Shown here: one piece after another, positions 43,633 to 52,400 of the stretch
Numbering within the stretch: the first letter of the stretch is position 1
Layout of the letters: each line of letters opens with the position of its first letter
Source: JAJXWB01 sp964634325
Lineage (GTDB): Bacteria; Pseudomonadota; Alphaproteobacteria; Rhizobiales; Beijerinckiaceae
Direction of reading: 5' to 3'
Length of the DNA: 64,000 nucleotides
Assembly (NCBI GenBank): GCA_964634325.1
Contig: CAZWJF010000005.1
Location: 62,001-126,000 of the forward strand
The notes under the pieces: model-generated
What the model was told of the DNA's origin: nothing
The model's input: the letters and a program-made list of their open reading frames with translations, nothing else
Databases searched by the model: none
Translations under genes and position numbers: made by a program

Positions 43633-44544
43633 TTATCCCACCTCGTCCAATACACTTCGATTAGACCTGAGCAGTTTGATGGAGTCGCCCATCGCGATGT
43701 TCTTAATCACCTTGTCGTGAACCAGAAGGGGAAGTGCGTCCGCCAGAATTGGAAGCGCAAAAACGCCATTCTCATTCAGGAACGAATGTAGGTGAGATGT
43801 CAGCTCTTCAGACCAATAAGGCTCCCGGCCGGCAGGCCAAAGAAAGGTCTGATCAACGTACAGAATTCTCGACCACGGCTCGACGCGCTCTGCCGGCTTG
43901 CCCTCACGTAGTCGCCACATCGGCGCATAATCTCGCGAAAAAACGACCCTTGCACCGTCGCGCTCGGTCCAAAAGCCATATGGCAGGTAAAGGCGATGCG
44001 GTATGAACAATGCCGGAGCGACTTGAGGCGAGACGTACTCAAAGTCTGCAATTATTGTGATGCCACGTTTCGATATGACCTCGGTCGGCGACCCAAGTTG
44101 TCTCAAAATCACAACCTCACCATTTCGGCCAGGACTTTTCAGCTTGCCAACCGCGCCTGGTTCCTTCTTTGGCATTAGTGGCATGGTTGTATCGCGCCAA
44201 CAGGCAATGCGGATCGAAATTTGTTCTTCGAGCGTAGTGCGACGATCCCCGCTCAATCGTGCTCGCGTAAGTGCGAACTGCACATCGCCATCTGACAAAT
44301 CGAGCCTCGCACTGATCAAAAGCGTCAAGCGCTTTTGCCGCTCGACATAATCATCGGCTGACAAATCTTGATCGAGAACGAATTGCGATCCGTCAGAGGA
44401 ATGCTTCTCCAAATCATACCAATCTTTGTAACCGCAGGCGATTGCGACCGCTGCCTGCGTTTGCGCAAGCGGAACTCCTAGATCATTGGCCAGATGCTTG
44501 GCGGCCTTCTTCGGCCGAGTGGTGTTTGGAAAATAAAATCGCAT
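43633..44544 (-). CDS. Hypothetical protein with glyoxalase-related-type N-terminus
   Basis: A 303-residue protein from ATG 44544 (MRFYFPNTTRPKKAAKHLANDLGVPLAQTQAAVAIACGYKDWYDLEKH). This N-terminal segment recurs in many uncharacterised alphaproteobacterial proteins and resembles a small domain sometimes annotated glyoxalase-related. The rest ('FEYVSPQVAPALFIPHRLYLPYGFW', 'RDYAPMWRLREGKPAERVEPWSRILYVD') has no known domain. Codon use is less GC-biased than that of the flanking chromosome. Its membership in the element or in the chromosome is unclear. Confidence 0.6.
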   Translation of the reverse strand: MRFYFPNTTRPKKAAKHLANDLGVPLAQTQAAVAIACGYKDWYDLEKHSSDGSQFVLDQDLSADDYVERQKRLTLLISARLDLSDGDVQFALTRARLSGDRRTTLEEQISIRIACWRDTTMPLMPKKEPGAVGKLKSPGRNGEVVILRQLGSPTEVISKRGITIIADFEYVSPQVAPALFIPHRLYLPYGFWTERDGARVVFSRDYAPMWRLREGKPAERVEPWSRILYVDQTFLWPAGREPYWSEELTSHLHSFLNENGVFALPILADALPLLVHDKVIKNIAMGDSIKLLRSNRSVLDEVG

Positions 44545-44761
44545 AGTGGTCTCCCAAGCGCGCCTTGCAATGGGTGGGTCCACTCAACCCTGCGGCGCAC
44601 TTAGCGAGTGCCGAGGTGCGAAAATCGTACTTGCCCCGAAGGCTTCACCAATGTGGACGGTGCGGGAGACGGCTCCGCTGAAATCCAGCCTGCACTTGAC
44701 CCCGAACCAAGTCAACTACCATCGTCCAAATCTTAGCCACCGTGCGTGACTGCCGCTCCCC

Positions 44762-44880
44762 CTACATCGGATTCAAAACCTCCACCCCCGCAAAATCCCA
44801 TTCTTTCCCCGTCACCACGACACACCCATTCGCCTCCCCGGCCGCCGCCACCATCATGTCCTGCACGCTCGGCGCGGACG
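44762..44880 (-). pseudogene. C-terminal remnant of a PIN-domain (VapC) toxin
   Basis: The last 38 or so codons read APSVQDMMVAAAGEANGCVVVTGKEWDFAGVEVLNPM, the C-terminal signature of VapC proteins (D-x-x-A-A, then VT and DF.GV..NP). The N-terminal two thirds are missing and the frame runs straight into the neighbouring membrane-protein gene. It is a decayed toxin near the point where the accessory region gives way to chromosomal genes. Confidence 0.6.
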
Positions 44881-45141
44881 TCACCGCCCCGCCAGCAACG
44901 CCCCGAGGATGACGATAGCCGTCGAAGCGGCCGTGGCCGCCAGCGCGCGCGTTTCGGTCCGGCGCGGCAGGTCGAAGAACCCCAGAACGCCCCCGATCAC
45001 AGCGCCGAGAAACGCCGCGCCGGGCCCCGTGAAAACCACGCCGACGATCGGCGCGATATTGGACTGGGGCATGAGGAACACCGGACCGATGAGGCCCGAC
45101 AGGAATCCGACGATCCCCAGAACGGTCATCCAGCGAAGCAT
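44881..45141 (-). CDS. Small membrane protein, three TM segments
   Basis: From ATG 45141 (MLRWMTVLGIVGFLSGLIGPVFLM) it is 86 residues with hydrophobic stretches at about 5-25, 29-50 and 65-84. A glycine-rich middle (GVVFTGPGAAFLGAVIGGVLGF) suggests a tightly packed helix. No family recognised. The gene ends against the VapC remnant. Confidence 0.6.
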   Translation of the reverse strand: MLRWMTVLGIVGFLSGLIGPVFLMPQSNIAPIVGVVFTGPGAAFLGAVIGGVLGFFDLPRRTETRALAATAASTAIVILGALLAGR

Positions 45142-45260
45142 CGGGACAGGCCCTTGATTGCATCGGCGCGCACGCCGCAGCCCATGTCGCGCACAGCAAG
45201 GTTGCGAAGCGGTGAATTCTCGCGCTACCACCGTCCAAACCGCCAGACAGGAGCCGCCGC

Positions 45261-45614
45261 GTGCCGCACAAGATGACGATCTACGGCATCAAGAACTGCG
45301 ACACGATGAAGAAGGCGCGCGCCTTCCTCGACGCAAAGGGCGCGGCCTACGCCTTCCACGACTACAAGACGCAAGGCGTCGAGCCGGCGAAACTGAAGTC
45401 CTGGGCGAAGCGGGTCGGTTGGGAAAAGCTGCTCAACCGCGCCGGAACGACCTTCAGGAAGCTGCCCGACGCCGACAAGGAAGGGCTGACCGAAGCCAAG
45501 GCGCTGGCGCTGATGGTCGCCCAACCCTCCATGATCAAGCGGCCGGTTCTCGAAATCGGCGACCAGCTTCTCGTCGGCTTCAAGCCGGAGGAGTATGGCG
45601 CGGCGCTGAAATAG
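45261..45614 (+). CDS. ArsC/Spx-family reductase (YffB-like)
   Basis: A 117-residue thioredoxin-fold protein: MTIYGIKNCDTMKKARAFLDAKG with the single active-site Cys, 'YDYKTQGV'-like FHDYKTQGVEPAKL, 'LLNRAGTTFRKLPDADK' and 'QPSMIKRPVLE', all typical of the YffB/ArsC-like group. The GTG at 45261 is chosen because AGGAG lies 8 bases upstream; ATG 45273 is the alternative. The cellular substrate is not known; it is probably a glutathione-dependent thiol reductase rather than an arsenate resistance enzyme. Confidence 0.88.
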   Translation: MPHKMTIYGIKNCDTMKKARAFLDAKGAAYAFHDYKTQGVEPAKLKSWAKRVGWEKLLNRAGTTFRKLPDADKEGLTEAKALALMVAQPSMIKRPVLEIGDQLLVGFKPEEYGAALK

Positions 45615-45683
45615 GTCGCGTCGCGCTCGTGGGCGGCGCGTCGCCGCCCGCATTTAGAACGCCTCCAACATCGCCCTGTGTCG

Positions 45684-45696
45684 CAATGCAGCATTG
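45684..45696 (+). promoter_or_regulatory. Palindrome upstream of the Nramp-like gene
   Basis: CAATGC-A-GCATTG, a perfect 6-bp inverted repeat, lies 52 bp upstream of the start codon. Metal regulators of the Fur/Mur class use palindromes at such positions, but the match to any consensus is not established. Confidence 0.3.
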
Positions 45697-45748
45697 ACCG
45701 GAGAAGCGCCCATCCGGTAGCCCCGGGGATAGCCCGGAGGAATGCGAT

Positions 45749-46999
45749 TTGGCCTATGCGACGGACAACGGCGGCAAGCGACCTGTGTCGGCGCTCGCGC
45801 GCTTTCTGGCGGTCGCCGGGCCGGGCCTCGTGGTCATGCTGGCCGACACCGACGCGGGTTCGGTCATCACCGCCGCGCAATCCGGCGCGCAATGGGGCTA
45901 CAAGCTGCTGCTGCTGCAACTGATCCTCGCGCCGATCCTCTATGTCGTGCAGGAGCTGACGGTGCGGCTCGGCGTCGTCACCGGCAAGGGCCATGCGGAG
46001 CTGATCCTCCAGCAATACGGACGCTTCTGGGCCTGGTTCTCGGTGGGCACGCTCAGCATTTCCTGCATTGGCGCGCTGCTGTCGGAACTCAGCGGGCTCG
46101 CCGGCGTCGGCGCCCTGCTGGGCGTGCCGACGGGCATTACGATGATCGTGGTGGTCGGCGCGCTGCTGTTGATGGCGTTTTCCGGCTCGTATCTCTCGGT
46201 CGAGCGCATCGCCATCGCGGTCGGCGCTTTCGAACTCGTATTCCTGATCGTCGCCTGGGCGGCCGAGCCGAAGATCGGCGAACTCGCCGCCGACGCGGTC
46301 TCCATTCCCTGGCGCGACCCGAAATATCTCTATCTGGTTTCGGCCAATATCGGCGCAGTCATCATGCCCTGGATGGTCTTCTTCCAGCAGTCCTCGGTGA
46401 TCGAGAAGGGCCTGAAGGTCGAGGACATGCCGGCGGCGCGGCTCGACACGGCGCTCGGCTCGGTCCTGACGCAGCTCGTCATGGCGGCCGTGGTCGTCGC
46501 CACCGCCGCGACGCTCAACAAGACGGGCGCCGCGGGCTCGCTCGATACGGTGCAGCAAATCGCCGACGCCATCACCCCGCATCTCGGCGAGCGTATGGGC
46601 AAGCTGATGTTCGGGCTGGGCATGACCGGCGCGGCGGTGGTCGCGACCATCGTCGTGACGCTCACGGCGGCGCGCACTCTGGCCGAGGTGATGGGCCACA
46701 AGCATTCCCTCGAACTCGAGCCGCGCGAGGCGCCGTGGTTTTACGGCGTCTACACGGCGGCGCTGGTGCTGGGCGCGGTCATCGTCGCGTCGGGCGCCGA
46801 TCTCGTGGCGATCAGCGTCGGCGTGCAGGTGATGAACGCGCTGCTGCTGCCGATCGTGCTCGGCTTCCTGTTTCTGCTGGCGCGCAATCTGCCGGAACCC
46901 TATCGCGTTCAGGGCGCCTGGGCGTGGATCAGCGGGGTCGTCATCGCCGTCACCGTGATTTTCGGCGTCTATTCCGGCGTCGCCGGCCTGTTCGGCTGA
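45749..46999 (+). CDS. Nramp-family divalent-metal transporter, non-canonical metal site
   Basis: A 416-residue protein with about eleven TM segments. The start is a TTG preceded by GGAGG at 8 bases. TM1 reads ADTDAGSVITAAQSGAQWGY where classical Nramp has DPGN, and TM6 reads IMPWMVFFQQSS where classical Nramp has MPHN. The overall Nramp pattern (ITAAQSG, EL-rich TM3, 'GSYLSVERIAIAVG') is intact. Loss of the DPGN asparagine and of the MPH site implies different selectivity, as reported for the Nramp-related magnesium or aluminium transporters. The substrate is unknown. Confidence 0.82.
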   Translation: MAYATDNGGKRPVSALARFLAVAGPGLVVMLADTDAGSVITAAQSGAQWGYKLLLLQLILAPILYVVQELTVRLGVVTGKGHAELILQQYGRFWAWFSVGTLSISCIGALLSELSGLAGVGALLGVPTGITMIVVVGALLLMAFSGSYLSVERIAIAVGAFELVFLIVAWAAEPKIGELAADAVSIPWRDPKYLYLVSANIGAVIMPWMVFFQQSSVIEKGLKVEDMPAARLDTALGSVLTQLVMAAVVVATAATLNKTGAAGSLDTVQQIADAITPHLGERMGKLMFGLGMTGAAVVATIVVTLTAARTLAEVMGHKHSLELEPREAPWFYGVYTAALVLGAVIVASGADLVAISVGVQVMNALLLPIVLGFLFLLARNLPEPYRVQGAWAWISGVVIAVTVIFGVYSGVAGLFG

Positions 47000-47082
47000 A
47001 GCCGCGAAATCTCGCTTTCGCCGGGATCATCTGCTAGACGGGCGGCGGGCCGGAACAGATCCGGCGCGCGAACGAGGCGGGC

Positions 47083-47745
47083 ATGGCCGATATTTTCCGC
47101 GAAGTCGACGAAGAAGTCCGCCAGGACCGGGCGCTCGCGCTCTGGAACAAATACCAGAACATCATCGTCACGCTGGCGGTGCTGATCGTGATTGCGGCCG
47201 GCGGCTGGAGATTCTGGCAGGCGCAGCAGTTCAAGTCGGCCGTCGCAGCGGACGAAAAGCTGCAGGCCGCGCTCACGCTGGCCCGCGACGGCAAGTCGGC
47301 GGAGGCCGAGGCCGCCCTGCAGGACATCGCCAAGACCGGGCCGAAGGGCTATGCCGCCATCGCCGCGCTGCGCGCCGCCGCCGAAACCGCCGTCAAGGAC
47401 CGCAAGGCCGCCGTCGTCGCCTTCGACAAGCTCGCGACGGACGCCTCGTTCGATCCGCTGCTGCGCGACGTCGCGCGCCTGCGCGCCGCGATCATCCGCG
47501 TCGACGATGCGGACCGCAAGGAGATCGAGGAACGTTTGAATCCGATGGCCGCCGCCGGCCAGCCGTTCCGTTCGTCGGCCCGCGAACTCCTGGCGCTCGC
47601 CGCGATCAAGTTCGGCGATTTCGACGCAGCGGGGCGCTGGCTCGATCAGATCGTGATCGACGAGGGCTCGCCGGCGCAGATGAAACAACGCGCGGAAGCA
47701 TTCCTCGGCCTCGTCCGTTCGGACCGCAAGCCGCCATCGAAGTGA
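47083..47745 (+). CDS. YfgM-like TPR membrane-anchored protein
   Basis: A 220-residue protein with a short cytoplasmic N-terminus (MADIFREVDEEVRQDRALALWNKYQNI), one TM helix (IIVTLAVLIVIAAGGWRFW, about 28-46) and a periplasmic helical-repeat domain matching TPR_21. E. coli YfgM works with the PpiD chaperone at the Sec translocon. The gene precedes der here, as yfgM does (via bamB) in other proteobacteria. Confidence 0.85.
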   Translation: MADIFREVDEEVRQDRALALWNKYQNIIVTLAVLIVIAAGGWRFWQAQQFKSAVAADEKLQAALTLARDGKSAEAEAALQDIAKTGPKGYAAIAALRAAAETAVKDRKAAVVAFDKLATDASFDPLLRDVARLRAAIIRVDDADRKEIEERLNPMAAAGQPFRSSARELLALAAIKFGDFDAAGRWLDQIVIDEGSPAQMKQRAEAFLGLVRSDRKPPSK

Positions 47746-47788
47746 TCCGAGCGGTTTCGGGCGTGAGCCCGGTTCGCGGTGCCCAGCC

Positions 47789-49186
47789 ATGTCATTCACG
47801 CTCGCTATCATCGGCCGCCCCAACGTCGGCAAGTCCACGCTGTTCAATCGGCTCGTCGGCAAGAAGCTCGCGCTGGTCGACGACCAGCCGGGCGTGACGC
47901 GCGACCGCCGCGAGGGCGAGGCGAAGCTCGGCGATCTGCGTTTCACCGTCATCGACACGGCGGGGCTCGAGGAGGGCGACGCCGCCACGCTGTCGGGCCG
48001 CATGCGCGCGCAGACCGAAGCCGCCATCGACCAGGCCGACGCCATTTTGTTCATGATCGACGCGCGCGTCGGCGTCACGCCTGACGACCGCTATTTCGCC
48101 TCTCTGGTGCGCCGCGCCGGCAAGCCGATCATCTTGGCCGCCAACAAGGCGGAGGGCCGCCTCGGCCAGTCCGGCGCGCTGGACGCATTCTCGCTCGGCC
48201 TCGGCGACCCCATCGCTTTGTCGGGCGAACACGGCGACGGCATGGCCGACCTGTACAGCGCATTGCTGGAAGCGCTGCCGGACCAAACCGCGCCGGCCGA
48301 AGAGGACGAAGGCGAACAGCGCCGGGAGTTCGCCGACGACGAGGACGGGTCGGAACTCGACGTCACCAAGCCGCTGCGCATCGCGGTGGTCGGCCGCCCC
48401 AACGCCGGCAAGTCGACGCTCATCAACCGCATCATCGGCGAGGATCGCCTGCTGACGGGACCGGAGGCCGGCATTACCCGCGACTCCATCGGCCTGGATT
48501 TCCAGTGGGGCGAGCGCAAGATCAAGCTGTTCGACACGGCGGGCCTGCGCCGCCGCGCGCGCGTGACGGAGAAGCTGGAAAAGCTCGCCGCCGCCGACGC
48601 GTTGCGCGCCGTCAAGTTCGCGGAAGTCGTCGTCGTGCTGCTCGACGCGACCATCCCCTTCGAGAAGCAGGATTTGACGATCGCCGATCTTGTCGAGCGC
48701 GAGGGCCGCGCGCTGGTGATCGGACTGAACAAGTGGGATCTGATCGACGACAAGGGCGGCGCGCGCATCAGGGAATTGCGCGAGGAAGCCGCGCGTCTGT
48801 TGCCGCAATTGCGCGGCGCGCCGGTCATCGCGCTCTCGGGCGCGACCGGACAGGGCATCGACAGGCTGATGCAGGCGATCATGACCGTGCAGGAGACCTG
48901 GAACCGCCGCATCTCGACCTCGCGCCTCAACCGGTGGCTGGAAGGCGCGCTCGAACAGACGCCGCCGCCGGCCGTCTCCGGCCGCCGCATCAAGATCCGC
49001 TACATCACCCAGCCGAAAGCACGGCCGCCGCATTTCGTTCTGTTCGGCAACCAGCTCGATGAACTGCCGACGAGCTACGAGCGTTACCTCGTCAACTCGT
49101 TGCGCGAGTATTTCGACCTGCCCGGCGTGCCATTGCGCCTGTCGAAGCGGATGGGCGAAAATCCCTACGAAAAAAAGCGCCGCTAG
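47789..49186 (+). CDS. der: Ribosome biogenesis GTPase Der (EngA)
   Basis: A 465-residue protein with two tandem GTPase domains. Domain 1 has GRPNVGKST near 9-17, DTAGLE and NKAEG; domain 2 has GRPNAGKST near 203-211, DTAGLRRR and NKWDL. A C-terminal KH-like domain ('IKIRYITQPKARPPHFVLFGN') follows, and the protein ends in a lysine-rich tail. Der is essential for 50S subunit maturation. Length and order are normal for alphaproteobacteria. Confidence 0.97.
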   Translation: MSFTLAIIGRPNVGKSTLFNRLVGKKLALVDDQPGVTRDRREGEAKLGDLRFTVIDTAGLEEGDAATLSGRMRAQTEAAIDQADAILFMIDARVGVTPDDRYFASLVRRAGKPIILAANKAEGRLGQSGALDAFSLGLGDPIALSGEHGDGMADLYSALLEALPDQTAPAEEDEGEQRREFADDEDGSELDVTKPLRIAVVGRPNAGKSTLINRIIGEDRLLTGPEAGITRDSIGLDFQWGERKIKLFDTAGLRRRARVTEKLEKLAAADALRAVKFAEVVVVLLDATIPFEKQDLTIADLVEREGRALVIGLNKWDLIDDKGGARIRELREEAARLLPQLRGAPVIALSGATGQGIDRLMQAIMTVQETWNRRISTSRLNRWLEGALEQTPPPAVSGRRIKIRYITQPKARPPHFVLFGNQLDELPTSYERYLVNSLREYFDLPGVPLRLSKRMGENPYEKKRR

Positions 49187-49193
49187 CAGCGCT

Positions 49194-50285
49194 CTATGCG
49201 GCGTGCGCCGCCAATTGCGACCACCCGAGCCAGCCCGTGTAAAGACCGACGGCGATGATGAGCGTAGCCGACAGATACGGCGCGCGGCGCGCGATTGCGT
49301 CGAAGCCCTCCCAGCGTCGTGAAATGTGGCGCACGCTCAGCGCCGCGGCAGCGCCGACCGACACCATGGTGACGGCGAGGCCGATGCTGAAACACAGAAC
49401 GAGCGCCGCGCCGAGCGCGAATTGTTTCAGCTGCAGGCAGAGAAGCAGAACGGTGATCGAGGCAGGGCAGGGGATCAGTCCGCCCGTCAGGCCGAACATC
49501 ACGATCTGTCCGGTCGTCACCTGGCGGTTGGCGAAGCGTCGCTGGATATCGAGCGCGTGAGCGCGCGCGTGGGCGTCCTGATGGCCATCTGATCCAGGAT
49601 CGAGCGCGCTGTCGTGATCGTGCGCGTGATCGTGCTCCTGAAACTCCAGTTCATAGCTGTGCTCGTGGCCGCCGTGCGCGAGCGTCAGGATCGCCCTGAA
49701 TGCGTGCGGTTCCGGAATCTCGTCGATCGACTCGAGAATTCCGCCGACGTCGCGAAATGCGAATGTTTGACGCGCGCCGCCAGGCCGGATCGTTTCGATA
49801 CGCGCGTCCGCCGGGGCGAATGCTCCGCCCTCGAACGCCAGCCGCCAACGCGGCGGAACGCTGTCCTCGACGATCTCGACGCTCGCCGCGCCATGGCCAG
49901 TGTCGATGCGCTGCAACTCGTCGTGGCTGTGATGGCGATGCGTGTCGCGCCATGTGCGCCACAGCATCCACGCGGCGACGCCGATGATGAGGACGGCCGA
50001 GACGAGTTGCAGGTAGGGCTCGGTCGCCTCAGTGTTCCACTGCGCGCCGAAATGCAGGCCGGCGAGAGCGATCGCCCAGACGATCGCCGTATGCGAGACG
50101 GTCGCCGCTAGGCCCAGCAGGACAGCCTGCATCACGGTTCCGCGCACCGCGATGATGAAAGCCGCCATCATCGTCTTGGAATGGCCGGGCTCCAGACCAT
50201 GCAGCGCGCCCAGCAGAACGGCGCTCGGAACGAACAGCCACGCGTTGGCCGTCCCTTGCTGCAGGAGGTCGGTGAAAGAAGTCAT
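49194..50285 (-). CDS. rcnA: Nickel/cobalt efflux protein RcnA (NicO family)
   Basis: A 363-residue membrane protein. It has the family motif HGLEPGHSK near 29-37, a histidine-rich cytoplasmic loop (HHSHDELQ and 'EHDHAHDHDS') and 'FGLTGGLIPCPASITVLLLCLQL'. The roughly 110-residue region between TM3 and TM4 contains a beta-rich insert that is larger than in E. coli RcnA. It should export Ni(II)/Co(II). It is co-transcribed with rcnR, 9 bp upstream. Confidence 0.9.
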   Translation of the reverse strand: MTSFTDLLQQGTANAWLFVPSAVLLGALHGLEPGHSKTMMAAFIIAVRGTVMQAVLLGLAATVSHTAIVWAIALAGLHFGAQWNTEATEPYLQLVSAVLIIGVAAWMLWRTWRDTHRHHSHDELQRIDTGHGAASVEIVEDSVPPRWRLAFEGGAFAPADARIETIRPGGARQTFAFRDVGGILESIDEIPEPHAFRAILTLAHGGHEHSYELEFQEHDHAHDHDSALDPGSDGHQDAHARAHALDIQRRFANRQVTTGQIVMFGLTGGLIPCPASITVLLLCLQLKQFALGAALVLCFSIGLAVTMVSVGAAAALSVRHISRRWEGFDAIARRAPYLSATLIIAVGLYTGWLGWSQLAAHAA

Positions 50286-50294
50286 CGCGCACGC

Positions 50295-50573
50295 CTATTT
50301 CATGTACGTCCGCACGACATCGACGAGATGGTCGACGGCGTCCTGGTTCAACGCGTCCGGATGGCGATCGGCGTCGACGAGGTGCGAACGCACATGGTCC
50401 TCGACGACCTCGGCCATCAGGCTCGACAGCGCGCCGCGCGCCGCCGCGAGCCGATGCATCACGACTTCACAGCCGGCCTCGCTGTCCAGCGCGCGTTCGA
50501 TCGCCTCGACCTGGCCGCGAATGCGGCGGACGCGGGCGAGCAACTTCTTCTTGTCGTTGATCGTGTGGGTCAT
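50295..50573 (-). CDS. rcnR: Metal-sensing repressor RcnR (CsoR/FrmR/RcnR family)
   Basis: A 92-residue all-helical protein: MTHTINDKKKLLARVRRIRGQVEAIERAL, CEVVMHRLAAARGALSSLM and 'VEDHVRSHL'. The N-terminal His3, the Cys in the second helix and the following His (VMHR) are the metal ligands of RcnR-type Ni/Co sensors. It represses the rcnRA promoter until metal binds. The ATG lies only 6 bases after the predicted -10 box. Confidence 0.92.
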   Translation of the reverse strand: MTHTINDKKKLLARVRRIRGQVEAIERALDSEAGCEVVMHRLAAARGALSSLMAEVVEDHVRSHLVDADRHPDALNQDAVDHLVDVVRTYMK

Positions 50574-50579
50574 ACCCGC

Positions 50580-50608
50580 AAAATAGGATACCCCTATACC
50601 CTATTCAA
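50580..50608 (-). promoter_or_regulatory. rcnR promoter with G-tract operator in the spacer
   Basis: Minus-strand TTGAAT (50608-50603) and TATTTT (50585-50580) are separated by 17 bp. The spacer holds AGGGTATAGGGGTATCC, a G-tract flanked by TAT, like CsoR/RcnR binding sites. Transcription from it would start at or next to the rcnR ATG, so the message may be leaderless. Confidence 0.6.
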
Positions 50609-50700
50609 GCCCTCGCGCGCGCGCCGTCCGTACGGTGCGCGGCGGCACAGTCTCGAGCGCCGGGATCGTCGGATATGTTCGCGGACGGAGAAGCCTGCGG

Positions 50701-51546
50701 ATGACGATTTCGAACGAACTGCGGCAAGCGATCGACAACGCCTACGCGGTCTTCGCGGAGATCAAGTGGCGCGGCCGCAACGCGACAGTTTGTCCGTGCT
50801 GCGTCTCTGAAGCGAACGCGCGCGATCTCGCGCGAATTTCGCGCAGGGACCTGAGCGCCGCGTTGATCTCGGAATATCTCGGCTCCGCGCATCACCATTC
50901 GGAAGGTTCGGCAGCCGACGAGGCGAAGCATTTCCTGCCGCGCATCTTCGAATTGCTGGCGACCGGCGCAGAGGTCAGCATGTCGGGAAACGAATGTGCG
51001 CTGATCCGTCTCGGGCGCGGTCCGCTCGGCTGGGACGACAAGACCTATCGCGATCTCTGGACTCGCGAAGAGATCGCGGCTGTCGAACGCTGCCTGCAAG
51101 CGCTCTGGCGCGCGATTCTTGCCGAGACGCCCTCGTTGTTCCGGCGCGATCGCGACGGCCTTTGGCTGTTTCAGGAGAACAGGGCCGAAGAGTTCCTGTG
51201 CATGGTCGCGCACGCCGGCGACGACGTCGCGCCTTATCTCGCGATGTGGGAGGCGGACGACAGCGTCAGCGCCTCGTTGCATATGGCCGCACTGGTCAGC
51301 GAGGCGATGATCCGGGAATGGCGTCCCTTCGCGCTGCTCGAAGAAGGCAAGCTCGGCGATCCGCATTGGGAGCGCCAGCAATCGTCGATGTGTCGGATCG
51401 TCGACTGGCTGGTCGATCCGCGACGCCGCGACCGACTATTCCTCGCCGCTCTCGCAGCCGATGCGGATTCGCCGCAAGCGATCGTGCTCGCCGAGGCGCA
51501 TGATGAAATCGAGCGGCTCCTTGCGGCGCGCGCAGCCCGCCGCTGA
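50701..51546 (+). CDS. Hypothetical protein with CPCC motif
   Basis: A 281-residue protein from ATG 50701 (MTISNELRQAIDNAYAVF). Near residue 34-40 is VCPCCVS, a probable metal or redox site, followed by helical segments ('DLSAALISEYLGSAHHHSEG', 'AKHFLPRIFELLATG', 'YLAMWEADDSVSASLHMAALVSEAM'). No family recognised. It is divergent from rcnR and convergent with the SDR gene, with a gap of 7 bases at the end. Confidence 0.75.
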   Translation: MTISNELRQAIDNAYAVFAEIKWRGRNATVCPCCVSEANARDLARISRRDLSAALISEYLGSAHHHSEGSAADEAKHFLPRIFELLATGAEVSMSGNECALIRLGRGPLGWDDKTYRDLWTREEIAAVERCLQALWRAILAETPSLFRRDRDGLWLFQENRAEEFLCMVAHAGDDVAPYLAMWEADDSVSASLHMAALVSEAMIREWRPFALLEEGKLGDPHWERQQSSMCRIVDWLVDPRRRDRLFLAALAADADSPQAIVLAEAHDEIERLLAARAARR

Positions 51547-51553
51547 AACGTAG

Positions 51554-52306
51554 CTACGCAGGCTCGCGGAAGCTCAAAAGTTTCCCCTGCGGGAAATCGT
51601 AGAGCTTGCCCGTCTCGCCCCACTCCGGCGCGCACATGGCCACGACGGACGGCGCGGCTTCTTCCGGCGTCTTCAGCGTCATCGGGTCTTCGCCCGGCAT
51701 CGCCTTGGCCCGCATGGCGGTGCGCAGCGGACCGGGCTGGAACAGGTTCACGCGCACATTCGCGATGTTCTGCGTCTCGGCCGCGTAGAAACGCGCGAGC
51801 GTATCCAGGGCGGCCTTGGTCACGCCGTACAGGCCCCAATACGCGCGAAGCTCGGCGCGATGGCCGGCGCCCGACGACATGAAAACGACGCGGCCCGCGT
51901 CCGAGCGCTTCAGCAGCGGGTCGAGCGAGCGGATCAGGCGCCAGTTCGCGGTCACGTTGACCGAAAACACCTTGTCCCATTCCTTCGGGTCGATATGGCC
52001 GAGCGGGCTCAACACGCCGAGCAGGCCGGCGTTGCCCACGAAGATATCGAGTTTGCCCCAGCGTTCGTGGATTGCGGCGCCGAGCCGGTCGAGCGCGTCG
52101 TGGTCGGTGGAGAGATCGCAAGGAACCAGCGTCGCCTCGCCGCCGAACTTGCGAATCTCGTCATCGAGATCCTCGAGCGCGCCCTGGGTGCGCGCAAGCG
52201 CGACGACATGCGCGCCCTGACGCGCAAGCTCAAGCGCAACGGCGCGTCCGATGCCGCGCGACGCGCCGGTGACGAGGGCGATCCGGTTGGACAATGGCTG
52301 GGTCAT
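51554..52306 (-). CDS. SDR-family NAD(P)-dependent oxidoreductase
   Basis: A 250-residue classical SDR: cofactor motif TGASRGIG at 14-21, NAG near 91, the catalytic Ser in MSSGAGH and YGVTK as the Y-x3-K pair. The substrate is unknown. A similar SDR next to purF is conserved in Rhizobiales, with a C-terminal 'GETGKLYDFPQGK'. Confidence 0.92.
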   Translation of the reverse strand: MTQPLSNRIALVTGASRGIGRAVALELARQGAHVVALARTQGALEDLDDEIRKFGGEATLVPCDLSTDHDALDRLGAAIHERWGKLDIFVGNAGLLGVLSPLGHIDPKEWDKVFSVNVTANWRLIRSLDPLLKRSDAGRVVFMSSGAGHRAELRAYWGLYGVTKAALDTLARFYAAETQNIANVRVNLFQPGPLRTAMRAKAMPGEDPMTLKTPEEAAPSVVAMCAPEWGETGKLYDFPQGKLLSFREPA

Positions 52307-52400
52307 ACGGCTTTCGATCCTGCTGGCGGCCCGGGAGAGGGCGGGGCGCTGGGCAGCTCGCTTCTAGCGCCTGCGAGCCCGATGCGAAAGCCGACCCGGT

